Below are positions 24,084 to 32,634 of a DNA stretch of 64,000 bases, piece by piece. The position numbers were made by a program, and so were the translations under genes. The notes below the pieces were generated by a model that saw nothing but the letters and a program-made list of their open reading frames with translations, had not been told where the DNA came from and did not search any database. This DNA is from Microbacterium enclense (GTDB taxonomy: Bacteria; Actinomycetota; Actinomycetes; Actinomycetales; Microbacteriaceae), in assembly GCF_001456955.1 (NCBI RefSeq), contig NZ_KQ758468.1:434001-498000 (forward strand), read 5' to 3'. Every line of letters starts with the position of its first letter. Position 1 is the stretch's first letter.

Positions 24084-25000
24084 GCCTGGTCTTCCTTCAG
24101 GAGTGAGACGGCCGCGTCGAGGTCGTCGGGGATCTTCACCGCCACGGTGGGCGTGCCGCGCAGGGCTCGCTTGGCGAGCCCGGTCAGGGCGCCCGCGGGG
24201 GAGAGTTCGATGATGCCGGTCACGCCGCGCTCGGCGAACGAGGCCATGCAGCGGTCCCAGCGCACGGGCGAGGCGACCTGAGCGACGACGAGGTCGAGCG
24301 CACGGCGGCCCTCGGAGACGACGGAGCCGTCGGAGTTGGTCCAGAGCGTCGTGTTCGGGTCGGAGACCGCGACGTCGGCCGCGGCCGTCCGCAGCGCGTC
24401 GACGGCGGGTTCCATGAAGCGGGTGTGGAAGGCGCCGGCCACCTGCAGCGGGATGACCCGCGCGGCGCGGGGCGCGTCGTCGGCGAGCTCGGCGAGGGCG
24501 GGCAGCTCGCCGGCGGCGACGATCTGGCCGCCGCCGTTGTAGTTGGCCGGGGTGAGGCCGAGGGTCTCGAGCCGCTCGAGCACGGCCGCCTCGTCACCGC
24601 CGACGACGGCGCTCATGCCCGTCTCGACGGCGGACGCGGCCTCGGCCATGGCCCGCCCGCGCAGACCGACCAGGCGCAGCGCGTCGTCGTCGCTCACGAC
24701 ACCGGATGCCGCCAGCGCGGCGATCTCGCCGACCGAGTGTCCGGCGACACCGGCGACCGGCTGAGGGGCCCGCTCGTTCAACGCGGCCCACGACAGCAGG
24801 CTCGCCGCGACGATCAGGGGCTGGGCGACGCTGGTGTCGCGGATCCGATCGGCATCCCACTCGGTCCCCGCCGCGACGAGGTCGACGCCCGACTGCTCGG
24901 AGAAGGCCTCGAGGCGCTCGCGCGCCCCGTCGAGCTCGAGCCAGGGGGTGAGGAAGCCCGGGGTCTGCGAACCCTGCCCCGGGAAGACGGCGATGATCAC
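24080..25000 (-). CDS. fabD: Malonyl-CoA:ACP transacylase
   Basis: Loads malonate onto ACP. The GTG start (CAGGATGGATTC upstream) puts VFPGQGSQ at residues 5-12, as in the family, and gives 306 aa. Nucleophile Ser89 in GHSVGE, His192 in GAFHTRFM. Earlier in-frame ATGs would add an unrelated N-terminus. First gene of the fab operon. An AT-rich direct repeat lies 38 nt upstream. Confidence 0.95.
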   Translation of the reverse strand: MIIAVFPGQGSQTPGFLTPWLELDGARERLEAFSEQSGVDLVAAGTEWDADRIRDTSVAQPLIVAASLLSWAALNERAPQPVAGVAGHSVGEIAALAASGVVSDDDALRLVGLRGRAMAEAASAVETGMSAVVGGDEAAVLERLETLGLTPANYNGGGQIVAAGELPALAELADDAPRAARVIPLQVAGAFHTRFMEPAVDALRTAAADVAVSDPNTTLWTNSDGSVVSEGRRALDLVVAQVASPVRWDRCMASFAERGVTGIIELSPAGALTGLAKRALRGTPTVAVKIPDDLDAAVSLLKEDQA

Positions 25001-25037
25001 GAATCCATCCTGACAGGCATCCGGCGACCGCTTCTGG

Positions 25038-25055
25038 AGATATCGACACAGATAT
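25038..25055. promoter_or_regulatory. AGATAT-N6-AGATAT repeat, candidate FasR/promoter site of fabD
   Basis: Two AGATAT hexamers 12 bp apart in the 82-nt gap between fasR and fabD. On the fabD-coding strand it reads ATATCT-N6-ATATCT. It is the only AT-rich patch in the gap. Activation of the fab promoter by the PucR-type FasR is established in Streptomyces coelicolor; that this repeat is the site is inference. Confidence 0.5.
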
Positions 25056-25082
25056 GCGGCGTGTCTTTGTGCGTGCCGTGCA

Positions 25083-26381
25083 TCAGTGCGGCTGCGGCGG
25101 CCGCCGTTTCCCGACTCCGCGACGGCGCGTGGCGTCGGTGCCGATCGAGCCGAGGATGAGGGCCGTCTGCAGGATGAGCGCTTCGCGCGGACCCGTGGCA
25201 TCCCATCCGATGACCTCCGACACGCGCTTCAGGCGGTACCGGACGGTGTTGGGGTGCACGTACAGCTCGCGCGCCGTCGCCTCGAGCGACCGGCCGTTGT
25301 CGAGGTAGCTCCAGAGCGTGGCGACGAGGTCGGCGCTGTGCGCGTGCAGCGGCCGGTACACCCGGTCGACGAGGGTCTGCTTCGCCACGGCGTCGCCGGC
25401 GAGAGCGCGCTCGGGGAGCAGGTCGTCGGCCTCGACGGGCCGCGGCGCGTGACGCCAGGCGCGGGCGACGGCGAAACCCGCGAGGGCGGCGCGGGCGCTC
25501 TGGCCCGCGTCGACGAGCGCGGGCACGGCGGGTCCGAGCACGAGGTGGCCCGAGCCGAAGCCGGGCTCGAGACGCTTCGCGATGTCGGTGAAGGGCAGTT
25601 CCACCACCTCGGCGCCGCCGCGGGCGGGCAGGTCGGCGCGCCCGAGCACGAGCACGAGACGCAGGCCCTGCACTCCGATGAGCACGTCGACCCCGAGTTT
25701 GCGCGCCGTGCGACGCACCTGATCGACGTCGAGCTGCGGGGGAGTGGTGCCCACGAGCACCGACACCTCGCCGTGACCGTGCCAGCCGAGCGCGGCGATG
25801 CGGCTGGGCAGTTCGTCGTCGGCTTCACCGGTGAGGATCGAGTCGACGACGAGGGCCTCGAGGCGGGCGTCCCACAGACCGCGCGCTTCGGCCGCGCGCG
25901 CGTAGACGTCGGCTGCGGCGAACGCCACCTCGCGCGAATACGACAGCATCGCCTCGCGCACCTTCTCACTGCGACCGGCGACGCGCTCCTCCATCACCTC
26001 GACGGTGACGCGCACCAGCTGCAGGGTCTGCGTGAGGCTCACGCTGCGCAGCAGCTCGCGAGGGGCGGCGGCGAAGATGTCGGCCGCGATCGCCGGAGTG
26101 GATGCCGGCTCCTCGAACCACTGCAGGAACGACGTGATGCCGGCCTGCGCGACGAGTCCGACGGCCGAGCGCCGCGCCGGCGGCATCTCGGCGTACCAGG
26201 GCAGGGTCTCTTCGAGGCGCTGGATGGTGGCGGTGGCGAGGTCGCCCGAGATGCGGCGGAGCCATGCCAGCGTCTCGGCCTTCTCGACGGCCGCCTCGGC
26301 GCGCACGTTCTCGCCCGAAGACCGGTCGGACCCGGTCCCGCCCGTGGAGGGGGAACCGGGTCCGACGGTGGAATCCGTCAC
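25083..26381 (-). CDS. fasR: PucR-type transcriptional activator of fatty acid synthesis
   Basis: 432 aa from a GTG 5 nt after the aceE stop. The C-terminal PucR helix-turn-helix is clear (SLEATARELYVHPNTVRYRL). The central region (about 140-300) resembles the degenerate GGDEF-like domain of the family, and the N-terminus is helical. In Streptomyces the regulator of this family next to fabD (FasR) activates the fab operon, and the same location here supports the name. It may be cotranscribed with aceE, linking acetyl-CoA supply to lipid synthesis. Confidence 0.88.
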   Translation of the reverse strand: MTDSTVGPGSPSTGGTGSDRSSGENVRAEAAVEKAETLAWLRRISGDLATATIQRLEETLPWYAEMPPARRSAVGLVAQAGITSFLQWFEEPASTPAIAADIFAAAPRELLRSVSLTQTLQLVRVTVEVMEERVAGRSEKVREAMLSYSREVAFAAADVYARAAEARGLWDARLEALVVDSILTGEADDELPSRIAALGWHGHGEVSVLVGTTPPQLDVDQVRRTARKLGVDVLIGVQGLRLVLVLGRADLPARGGAEVVELPFTDIAKRLEPGFGSGHLVLGPAVPALVDAGQSARAALAGFAVARAWRHAPRPVEADDLLPERALAGDAVAKQTLVDRVYRPLHAHSADLVATLWSYLDNGRSLEATARELYVHPNTVRYRLKRVSEVIGWDATGPREALILQTALILGSIGTDATRRRGVGKRRPPQPH

Positions 26382-26386
26382 GTGGA

Positions 26387-29113
26387 TCAGGCCTCGCCGC
26401 CCGCGTTGCCGCTGGTGCCGGCGTTGACGTCGTGCAGGCGGTACTTCTCGATCGCCTGTCCGACGACCGCGCGGTCGACCTTGCCCTCTTCCGCCAGCGC
26501 CTGGAGGGCGCGGACGGCGAGCGAGGGACCGTCGATCTTGAAGAAACGACGGGCCGCGGCGCGGGTGTCGGAGAAGCCGAAGCCGTCGGCGCCGAGGGTC
26601 CAGTAGTTCTGCGGAACCCACTGGCGGATCTGGTCCTGGACGGCGTGCATCCAGTCGCTGACGGCGATGACCGGTCCCTGGGCTTCCTTCAGCTTGTCGG
26701 TGAGGTAGGGCACGCGGCGCTCCTCGTCGGGGTGCAGGAAGTTGTGCTCGTCGGCGGCGAGACCGTCGCGGCGCAGCTCGCTCCACGAGGTGACCGACCA
26801 CACGTCGGCGACGACGCCCCAGTCGTCCTTCAGCAGACGCTGGGCCTCGAACGCCCACGGCACACCGACGCCCGAGGCGAGCAGCTGCGTGCGGGGGCCG
26901 TCGCCCTCACCCGACGAGATGTGGTGGATGCCGCGGACGATGCCGTCGACGTCGACCCCCTCGGGTTCGGCGGGCTGCACGTACGGCTCGTTGTAGACCG
27001 TCATGTAGTACATGACGTTCGGATCGGGGTGGTTGCCGCCGTACATGCGCTCGATACCCGAGCGCACGATGTGCGAGATCTCGTATCCGTAGGCCGGGTC
27101 GTACGACACGGTCGCCGGGTTGGTGGATGCCAGCAGCTGCGAGTGGCCGTCGGCGTGCTGCAGACCCTCGCCGGTCAGGGTGGTGCGGCCGGCGGTCGCG
27201 CCGATGATGAAGCCGCGCGCCATCTGGTCGCCCGCCGCCCACTGGGCGTCGCCCGTGCGCTGGAAGCCGAACATCGAGTAGAAGACGTAGACCGGGATGA
27301 GCGGCTGACCGTGGGTCGAGTACGCCGTTCCGGCCGCGGTGAACGCCGCGAGGGCGCCCGCCTCGTTGATGCCGACGTGCACGATCTGACCCTGCGGGCT
27401 CTCCTTGTAGGCCAGGAGGAGCTCGCGGTCGACCGAGGTGTAGTGCTGACCCTTGGGGTTGTAGATCTTCGCCGTCGGGAAGTACGCGTCCATACCGAAC
27501 GTGCGGGCCTCGTCGGGGATGATCGGAACGATCCGGTGACCGAAGTCCTTGACCCGCAGCAGATCCTTCAGCAGACGCACGAACGCCATGGTCGTGGCGA
27601 TCTCCTGCGTGCCCGAGCCCTTCTTGGGCAGGGCGTAGGCGGCATCCCCGGGCAATTCGAGACCCACGTGGGTGGTGCGACGCTCGGGCAGGAAGCCGCC
27701 GAGCGAACGACGACGCTCCAGCATGTACTGGATCGTCTCGTCTTTCTCACCGGGGGTGTAGTACGGCGGCTGGTAAGGGTTCTCTTCGAGCTGCGCGTCG
27801 GTGACCGGGATCTCCATCGCGTCGCGGAACGACTTGAGGTCGTCGAGCGTCAGCTTCTTCATCTGGTGCGTGGCGTTGCGGCCCTCGAAGTGGGGGCCGA
27901 GGCCGTAGCCCTTGATGGTCTTGGCGAGGATGACGGTCGGCTGACCCATGTGCTCGGCCGCCGCCTTGAACGCCGCGTAGACCTTGCGGTAGTCGTGGCC
28001 ACCGCGCTTGAGGCCCCAGACCTGCTCGTCGGTGTAGTCCTTGACCAGCTCGAGGGCGCGCGGGTCGCGGCCGAAGAAGTTCTCGCGCACGTAGGCGCCG
28101 TTCTCGGCCTTGTAGGTCTGGTAGTCGCCGTCGGGGGTGGTGTTCATCAGGTTGAGCAGCGCACCCTCGGTGTCGCGGGCGAGCAGGTCGTCCCACTCGC
28201 GGCCCCAGACGACCTTGATGACGTTCCAACCCGCACCGCGGAAGAAGCTCTCGAGCTCCTGGATGATCTTGCCGTTGCCGCGGACCGGGCCGTCGAGGCG
28301 CTGCAGGTTGCAGTTGATGATGAAGTTCAGGTTGTCGAGACCCTCGTTGGCCGCGACCTGCAGCTGCCCGCGGCTCTCGACCTCGTCCATCTCGCCGTCG
28401 CCGAGGTAGGCCCAGACCTGCGAGTCGCCGACGTCTTTGATGCCGCGGTTGGCGAGGTACTTGTTCGACATCGCCTGGTAGATGGCGTTGATCGGACCGA
28501 GACCCATCGACACCGTCGGGAACTGCCAGAACTCCGGCATCAGACGGGGGTGGGGGTACGAGGGGATGCCATTGGGCGCGGCGGACTTCTCCTGACGGAA
28601 GCCGTCGAGCTGCGCCTCGGTGAGGCGGCCCTCGAGGTAGGCGCGAGCGTAGGCGCCGGGGGAGGCGTGGCCCTGGATGAAGATCTGGTCGCCGCCGGAG
28701 GGGTCGTCGAGACCGCGGAAGAAGTGGTTGAAGCCGACCTCGTACAGCGCGGCCGACGAGGCGTAGGTCGAGATGTGGCCGCCGACACCGATGCCGGGGC
28801 GCTGCGCGCGGTGCACGGTGACCGCGGCGTTCCAGCGGATCCACTTGCGGTATCGGCGCTCGAGCTCCTCATCACCGGGGAACTCGGGCTCGTTCTTCTG
28901 CGAGATGGTGTTGATGTAGTCGGTGGTCGGAACCATCGGCACGTTGAGGTGCAGTTCCTTCGAGCCCTTCAGCAGGCTCAGCATGATCTCGCGCGCACGG
29001 GCGGGGCCCTTGGCCTGGACCAGCTGGCGCAGGGATTCCTGCCACTCCCCGGTCTCTTCCGGGTCGCTGTCCTGCGGCCCCTGCGAATACGGATCCTGGT
29101 CGTGAACAGTCAC
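26387..29113 (-). CDS. aceE: Pyruvate dehydrogenase E1 component, homodimeric type
   Basis: Decarboxylates pyruvate with thiamine diphosphate and passes the acetyl group to lipoyl E2. 908 aa from a GTG after GAAAGG, as usual for AceE. The thiamine motif GDGEMDE with [10 protein letters not shown] about 30 residues on is intact, as are [15 protein letters not shown] and [11 protein letters not shown]2 and E3 are not adjacent; they are encoded at 49-52 kb. In Corynebacterium an AceE shares the E2 with 2-oxoglutarate dehydrogenase, and a similar arrangement is possible here. Confidence 0.97.
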   Translation of the reverse strand: MTVHDQDPYSQGPQDSDPEETGEWQESLRQLVQAKGPARAREIMLSLLKGSKELHLNVPMVPTTDYINTISQKNEPEFPGDEELERRYRKWIRWNAAVTVHRAQRPGIGVGGHISTYASSAALYEVGFNHFFRGLDDPSGGDQIFIQGHASPGAYARAYLEGRLTEAQLDGFRQEKSAAPNGIPSYPHPRLMPEFWQFPTVSMGLGPINAIYQAMSNKYLANRGIKDVGDSQVWAYLGDGEMDEVESRGQLQVAANEGLDNLNFIINCNLQRLDGPVRGNGKIIQELESFFRGAGWNVIKVVWGREWDDLLARDTEGALLNLMNTTPDGDYQTYKAENGAYVRENFFGRDPRALELVKDYTDEQVWGLKRGGHDYRKVYAAFKAAAEHMGQPTVILAKTIKGYGLGPHFEGRNATHQMKKLTLDDLKSFRDAMEIPVTDAQLEENPYQPPYYTPGEKDETIQYMLERRRSLGGFLPERRTTHVGLELPGDAAYALPKKGSGTQEIATTMAFVRLLKDLLRVKDFGHRIVPIIPDEARTFGMDAYFPTAKIYNPKGQHYTSVDRELLLAYKESPQGQIVHVGINEAGALAAFTAAGTAYSTHGQPLIPVYVFYSMFGFQRTGDAQWAAGDQMARGFIIGATAGRTTLTGEGLQHADGHSQLLASTNPATVSYDPAYGYEISHIVRSGIERMYGGNHPDPNVMYYMTVYNEPYVQPAEPEGVDVDGIVRGIHHISSGEGDGPRTQLLASGVGVPWAFEAQRLLKDDWGVVADVWSVTSWSELRRDGLAADEHNFLHPDEERRVPYLTDKLKEAQGPVIAVSDWMHAVQDQIRQWVPQNYWTLGADGFGFSDTRAAARRFFKIDGPSLAVRALQALAEEGKVDRAVVGQAIEKYRLHDVNAGTSGNAGGEA

Positions 29114-29376
29114 GGAAGACCTTTCGTCGTCTGGCAGGTCATGCCAGAGAATCGCCATACGAGTGCGGCAACCCTTGTCTGCTCCGCACAATCAACCAGA
29201 GTCCACCCTAGCGAGTCGCGCCGACATCGGATGCGCGGTGACGACCCGCCCCGCCGTACGGTCACGGCGACCGTTCGACGTCGAGAAGTTCGCGGCATCC
29301 GAGGAGCGGGAATGAGGGATGCCAGGACCGGCCGGTTCGCGCCGGACCGCCGCCCTCGCGGGTCTAGCCTGAGCGC

Positions 29377-30072
29377 GTGAGCCCGCAGGATCCCGCCGCG
29401 TTCCGCACCCGTCCCGAGCACCGGTGGCCCGTGGTCATCGCCCTCGCGGTCGGTGCGGGGCTGTACGCCGTGCTCCCCAGCGAGGCGTCGGGCGCGCTGC
29501 GCTACGTCGTCGTGGGTGTCGGCATCCTGTGCGCGATTCCGATGGTCGTGACCAATCCGTCGCGGTTGACCCGGGAGTCGCGGTGGGGCCGCGGCTTCGC
29601 GCTCGCGTTCACCGCGCTGCTGCTGCTGGCGAACCAGGTCGCGTTCGGGCTTCTCGTACTGCAGCTGCTGCGGGGCGAGGGTGACGGCGCGGCCACACTC
29701 CTGGGTGCGGCGCAGGTGTGGGCGATCAACGTCATCGGCTACGCCGTCGTCTATTGGGAGATGGACCGCGGCGGACCCATCGCCCGGCGCCGCGACCCCC
29801 GCGACGCCCTGCCCCCGGCCGACTTCCAGTTCCCTCAGGACTCCGACCGTGACGCGGTGAGCGAGGTGCGCCGCCGTTCGTCCGACGTCGAGGACTGGGC
29901 GCCCGGCTACGTCGACTACCTCTACTTCTCGGCATCCAACGCGATGGCGTTCAGCCCGACCGACGTCATGCCGCTGAGTTCGCGCGCGAAGCTCTTCATG
30001 ATGGTGCAGGCGATCTCGGGCTTCATCCTGCTGGCGCTGGTGATCGCGCGGAGCGTGAACATCTTGAACTGA
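29377..30072 (+). CDS. Membrane protein with ion-channel-like C-terminal hairpin (231 aa)
   Basis: GTG start. Hydrophobic helices at about 16-35, 42-60, 70-95 and 105-128. After a charged loop comes a YVDYLYFSASNAMAFSPTD segment, then a last helix (MVQAISGFILLALVIARSVN). The last part has the shape of a two-helix ion channel: Y-x-Y-F-S-x-S before a short loop, then SSRAKLFMMVQ. The TVGYG selectivity filter is not present. I do not recognise the family. It could be a channel relative that no longer selects K+. Confidence 0.75.
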   Translation: MSPQDPAAFRTRPEHRWPVVIALAVGAGLYAVLPSEASGALRYVVVGVGILCAIPMVVTNPSRLTRESRWGRGFALAFTALLLLANQVAFGLLVLQLLRGEGDGAATLLGAAQVWAINVIGYAVVYWEMDRGGPIARRRDPRDALPPADFQFPQDSDRDAVSEVRRRSSDVEDWAPGYVDYLYFSASNAMAFSPTDVMPLSSRAKLFMMVQAISGFILLALVIARSVNILN

Positions 30073-30118
30073 GGTGGGCCCTTACGGAAGTGGCACCGCG
30101 CGACCCCACGACAACGCC

Positions 30119-30139
30119 TATTATGTGTCTTGATACATA
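30119..30139 (+). promoter_or_regulatory. Promoter/operator candidate of the XRE-nucleotidyltransferase pair
   Basis: TATTAT at 30119-30124 fits a -10 box. TATGT at 30122-30126 and ACATA at 30135-30139 form an inverted repeat with an 8-nt spacer that overlaps it. The site ends 12 nt before the XRE start. This is the arrangement expected for autorepression by an antitoxin. Confidence 0.55.
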
Positions 30140-30151
30140 TCGGGAGGCGTG

Positions 30152-30727
30152 ATGAGCAGGATCGGTTCGCTCCTTCGTGCGGCCCGGAGGAGCCGGAACC
30201 TGACCCAGCGCGAGGTGGCCGGGCGGCTTCGCATCGACCAGGGTCGGGTGTCGAAGGCTGAAGCCGCGCGAGAACTGGAATACAGCACGATCGAGCGCCT
30301 TCTCGCCGCATCCGGCCACCGGCTGTACTCCGCGCCGACGCGCCGCGACGACGTGGCCTCCGCCGGGGCCGCCGTTCGGTCTCATCTTCGCAACGGTGAT
30401 CGGCAGCGCGCCCTGCGCACCTTCATCCAACTGAGCGATGATCTCGCGGCAGAGCGGGGATTGGTGCGCGGCGTGCTCTGTCTCGCCGAGCCCGAACCCA
30501 CCGGCGATCCCGCGTGGGACGCAGCACTCGCGGCGCTGGTCGCCCTTCGTCTGAACGAAGAGCGGCTGCCCCGGCCGGAATGGGTGGATGCCGAAGACCG
30601 ACGGCTGAGTTCGCCGCGCACTCTCGCCGTCGATGCTGCTGATCCCCTTCCCGCGCGGGCTGACGTGCCCGCGGAGTTCTTCGACCGCGGTGTCTTGATC
30701 TGGGCGGATACTCTCGCGAGCGTCTGA
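30152..30727 (+). CDS. XRE-family HTH protein, probable antitoxin/repressor
   Basis: 191 aa from the ATG (GGGAGG 4 nt upstream; a GTG one codon earlier is too close to it). A compact XRE helix-turn-helix covers residues 5-55 (IGSLLRAARRSRNLTQREVA, RIDQGRVSKAEAA). The remainder is an unrecognised helical domain. The next gene, a nucleotidyltransferase, starts 1 nt after the stop. HTH protein plus nucleotidyltransferase is the layout of AbiE- or MenAT-like toxin-antitoxin systems. The C-terminal domain may neutralise the enzyme. An inverted repeat overlaps the predicted promoter. Confidence 0.85.
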   Translation: MSRIGSLLRAARRSRNLTQREVAGRLRIDQGRVSKAEAARELEYSTIERLLAASGHRLYSAPTRRDDVASAGAAVRSHLRNGDRQRALRTFIQLSDDLAAERGLVRGVLCLAEPEPTGDPAWDAALAALVALRLNEERLPRPEWVDAEDRRLSSPRTLAVDAADPLPARADVPAEFFDRGVLIWADTLASV

Positions 30728-30728
30728 C

Positions 30729-31268
30729 ATGGTGGCTCTTGAACGCGCCGATATCGTGGCAGCGCTTCGCGACCTGGTCGACGAGCTGCGGGCGGACGGG
30801 AGAGGCGCACGAGTGCGTCTCGTGGGCGGCGCGGCTCTCGCCCTGCGGTACTTCGACCGTCAGTCGACGTCAGACCTCGATGCGGTCGCGGTGGGCGCGG
30901 CCGACGACAAAGCTGTCGCGGCGGCAGCCGCCCGAGTCGCTGCGCGACGGAGCTGGCCCCCGAATTGGCTGAACTTCGAGGCCGAGCGACTCGGCGCTGT
31001 TCCGTGGCTCGGCCGCCCGGCTGAGTGGGTGTCCGTGTTCGACGAGGCCGGGATCGTCGTCGAGGTGGCGTCGACGGAGACCCTCCTCGCGATGAAGCTC
31101 CGCGCCGGTCGCCCGGGACGGGACGTGGACGACATCCGACAGCTTCTGCGATCGTGTGGGATCTCGCGTGTCGAGGACGCGGAGCAACTGTACGAAGACT
31201 TCTACCCCGGCGACGCCTTCTCGCATCGGACGCAGGCCATCGTGGCGGCGATTCTGTCTGAACCGTAG
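30729..31268 (+). CDS. Nucleotidyltransferase-fold protein, probable toxin (AbiEii/MenT-like)
   Basis: 179 aa. The nucleotidyltransferase signature is visible: VGGAALALRYFDRQSTSDLD, with Gly33-Gly34 and metal-binding Asp49 and Asp51. Downstream LLAMKLRAGRPGRDVDDI supplies Lys123, Arg131 and Asp132/134/135, the second block seen in AbiEii-type enzymes. Relatives transfer nucleotides to tRNA or other targets and stop growth. The pair with an XRE protein suggests phage defence or stress response. A housekeeping nucleotidyltransferase cannot be excluded. Confidence 0.85.
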   Translation: MVALERADIVAALRDLVDELRADGRGARVRLVGGAALALRYFDRQSTSDLDAVAVGAADDKAVAAAAARVAARRSWPPNWLNFEAERLGAVPWLGRPAEWVSVFDEAGIVVEVASTETLLAMKLRAGRPGRDVDDIRQLLRSCGISRVEDAEQLYEDFYPGDAFSHRTQAIVAAILSEP

Positions 31269-31349
31269 GTGCTCGCGGAGCGTCCACAGGATGAATGACG
31301 GAGACCAGGGGACGCGACGCGTTCAGCTGCGCCGATCTCGACTTGAGGG

Positions 31350-31422
31350 TGGGCCCTGCCGGGATCGAACCGACGACATCCACGGTGTAAACGTGGCGCT
31401 CTACCAGCTGAGCTAAAGGCCC
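31350..31422 (-). tRNA. tRNA-Val (anticodon TAC)
   Basis: Cloverleaf on the minus strand: acceptor GGGCCTT/AGGGCCC, D arm GCTC-AGCTGGTA-GAGC, anticodon stem CCACG/CGTGG enclosing TTTACAC, T arm GTCGG-TTCGATC-CCGGC, discriminator A. 73 nt, CCA not encoded. Confidence 0.95.
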
Positions 31423-31436
31423 TGGATGCGACGAGT

Positions 31437-31775
31437 CTACCGGGCGTCACGCGAACGCCCGGCCGACGGCCGGTCTCCGCGCAGTACGCGGAACCATGCG
31501 GGGAGCAGGAAACGCGGGAGCCAGAACATCGCGACCACACTGACGACGAGCAGAACCGCCGCGACCACGCAGAGAACGAGGAAGGCGAGACGCGAGTACG
31601 GCTGGGCGAGCAAGCCGACGGTGGCCGCGGCGAACGCGAAACCGAGCCACAGCCAGGCGAAACCCATCGTCGACCCGTACCCGCGACGGACGCTGATCCA
31701 GCCTTTCCAGCGCCCGGAGTAGGCGAGCGTACCGAGAAGGAGGAAGACGACGCTTCCGAGGATGCCGCCGGTCAT
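31437..31775 (-). CDS. Small integral membrane protein (112 aa)
   Basis: Three hydrophobic helices: about 2-19 (GGILGSVVFLLLGTLAY), 36-58 (MGFAWLWLGFAFAAATVGLL) and 64-88 (LAFLVLCVVAAVLLVVSVVA). The C-terminal tail is basic. No family recognised. Only a weak ribosome binding site precedes the ATG. It lies just upstream of tRNA-Val on the same strand and could be cotranscribed with it. Confidence 0.65.
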   Translation of the reverse strand: MTGGILGSVVFLLLGTLAYSGRWKGWISVRRGYGSTMGFAWLWLGFAFAAATVGLLAQPYSRLAFLVLCVVAAVLLVVSVVAMFWLPRFLLPAWFRVLRGDRPSAGRSRDAR

Positions 31776-31890
31776 CGGCTGCAGAGCGGAGCGAGTGGAT
31801 CAGGCACGGCCGGCGTTCCTTCCTCGAGGGTCCGAGCGTCCAGGCTACCCAGCACCGCCGATGTCCCACCCCCGGGGTAGCGTGGAACCC

Positions 31891-32619
31891 GTGAATGCCG
31901 ATCCCGCCGACCAGCGCAAACTGCTCGACCTCGCCGACCTCGACGCGCGGATCCACCGCGACCAGAAGGTCGCCGCCAACCCGCCCCAGGCGGAGCGCGT
32001 GCGCGAGTTGATCGCCCAGCGCTCGACCCTGTCGCAAGAGCTGGGTGCCCGCGCCAACGCGCGCGACGACATCACCGCCGAACTGAAGCGTCTCGAGTCC
32101 GACGTGGCCGTCGTCGACGCCCGCATCGCGCGCGACACCGAGCGCCTCGCCGCGTCGTCGAACGCCAAGCAGGCACAGGGCTTCGAGAGCGAGCTGGCCT
32201 CGCTTCAGCGCCGCAAGAGCGACCTCGAAGACACCGAGATCGCTTTGATGGAGCGTCTCGAAGCGGCGGATGCCGCCGTCGCCGAGCAAGAGGCGCTGAT
32301 CGCCGACACCAACGCACAGGGTGCGCAGTTGAGTGCCGAGGCGAAGACGACCGTGGCCGACGCCACCGCGCGTCTCGAGGGCGCACGGCGCGACCGCGAC
32401 GCCGTCGCCGCCGCCGTTCCGACAGACCTGCTCGCCCTCTACGAGCGCCTGGCGTCCCGCGGCAACGGCGCCGGACTGCTTCGCGCCGGCGCGTGCGAGG
32501 CGTGCCGCATGGTGCTGCCGCCCAGCGACCTGGCCACGGTGCGCCGCTCGCAGACCGACGAGGTCGTGTTCTGCCCCGAGTGCGGGGCGATCCTCGTGCG
32601 CACCGAAGAATCGCGATGA
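31891..32619 (+). CDS. Coiled-coil protein with C4 zinc ribbon (CT398 type)
   Basis: 242 aa from GTG (GTGGAACCC upstream). Residues 1-175 form a long antiparallel coiled coil (LLDLADLDARIHRDQKVA and many Glu/Arg/Ala heptads). The C-terminus is a zinc ribbon, CEAC and CPEC pairs about 30 residues apart. In mycobacteria a homologue is encoded beside an RNase H/phosphatase gene; here the polymerase/exonuclease gene follows after 15 nt. The role is probably in nucleic-acid handling, but is not established. Confidence 0.88.
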   Translation: MNADPADQRKLLDLADLDARIHRDQKVAANPPQAERVRELIAQRSTLSQELGARANARDDITAELKRLESDVAVVDARIARDTERLAASSNAKQAQGFESELASLQRRKSDLEDTEIALMERLEAADAAVAEQEALIADTNAQGAQLSAEAKTTVADATARLEGARRDRDAVAAAVPTDLLALYERLASRGNGAGLLRAGACEACRMVLPPSDLATVRRSQTDEVVFCPECGAILVRTEESR

Positions 32620-32634
32620 CACCGAGCGGCGGCC

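Noticed and set aside
26264..29380. 1038-codon plus-strand frame over aceE
   Set aside because: Antisense to aceE, whose thiamine-binding and catalytic motifs are intact.
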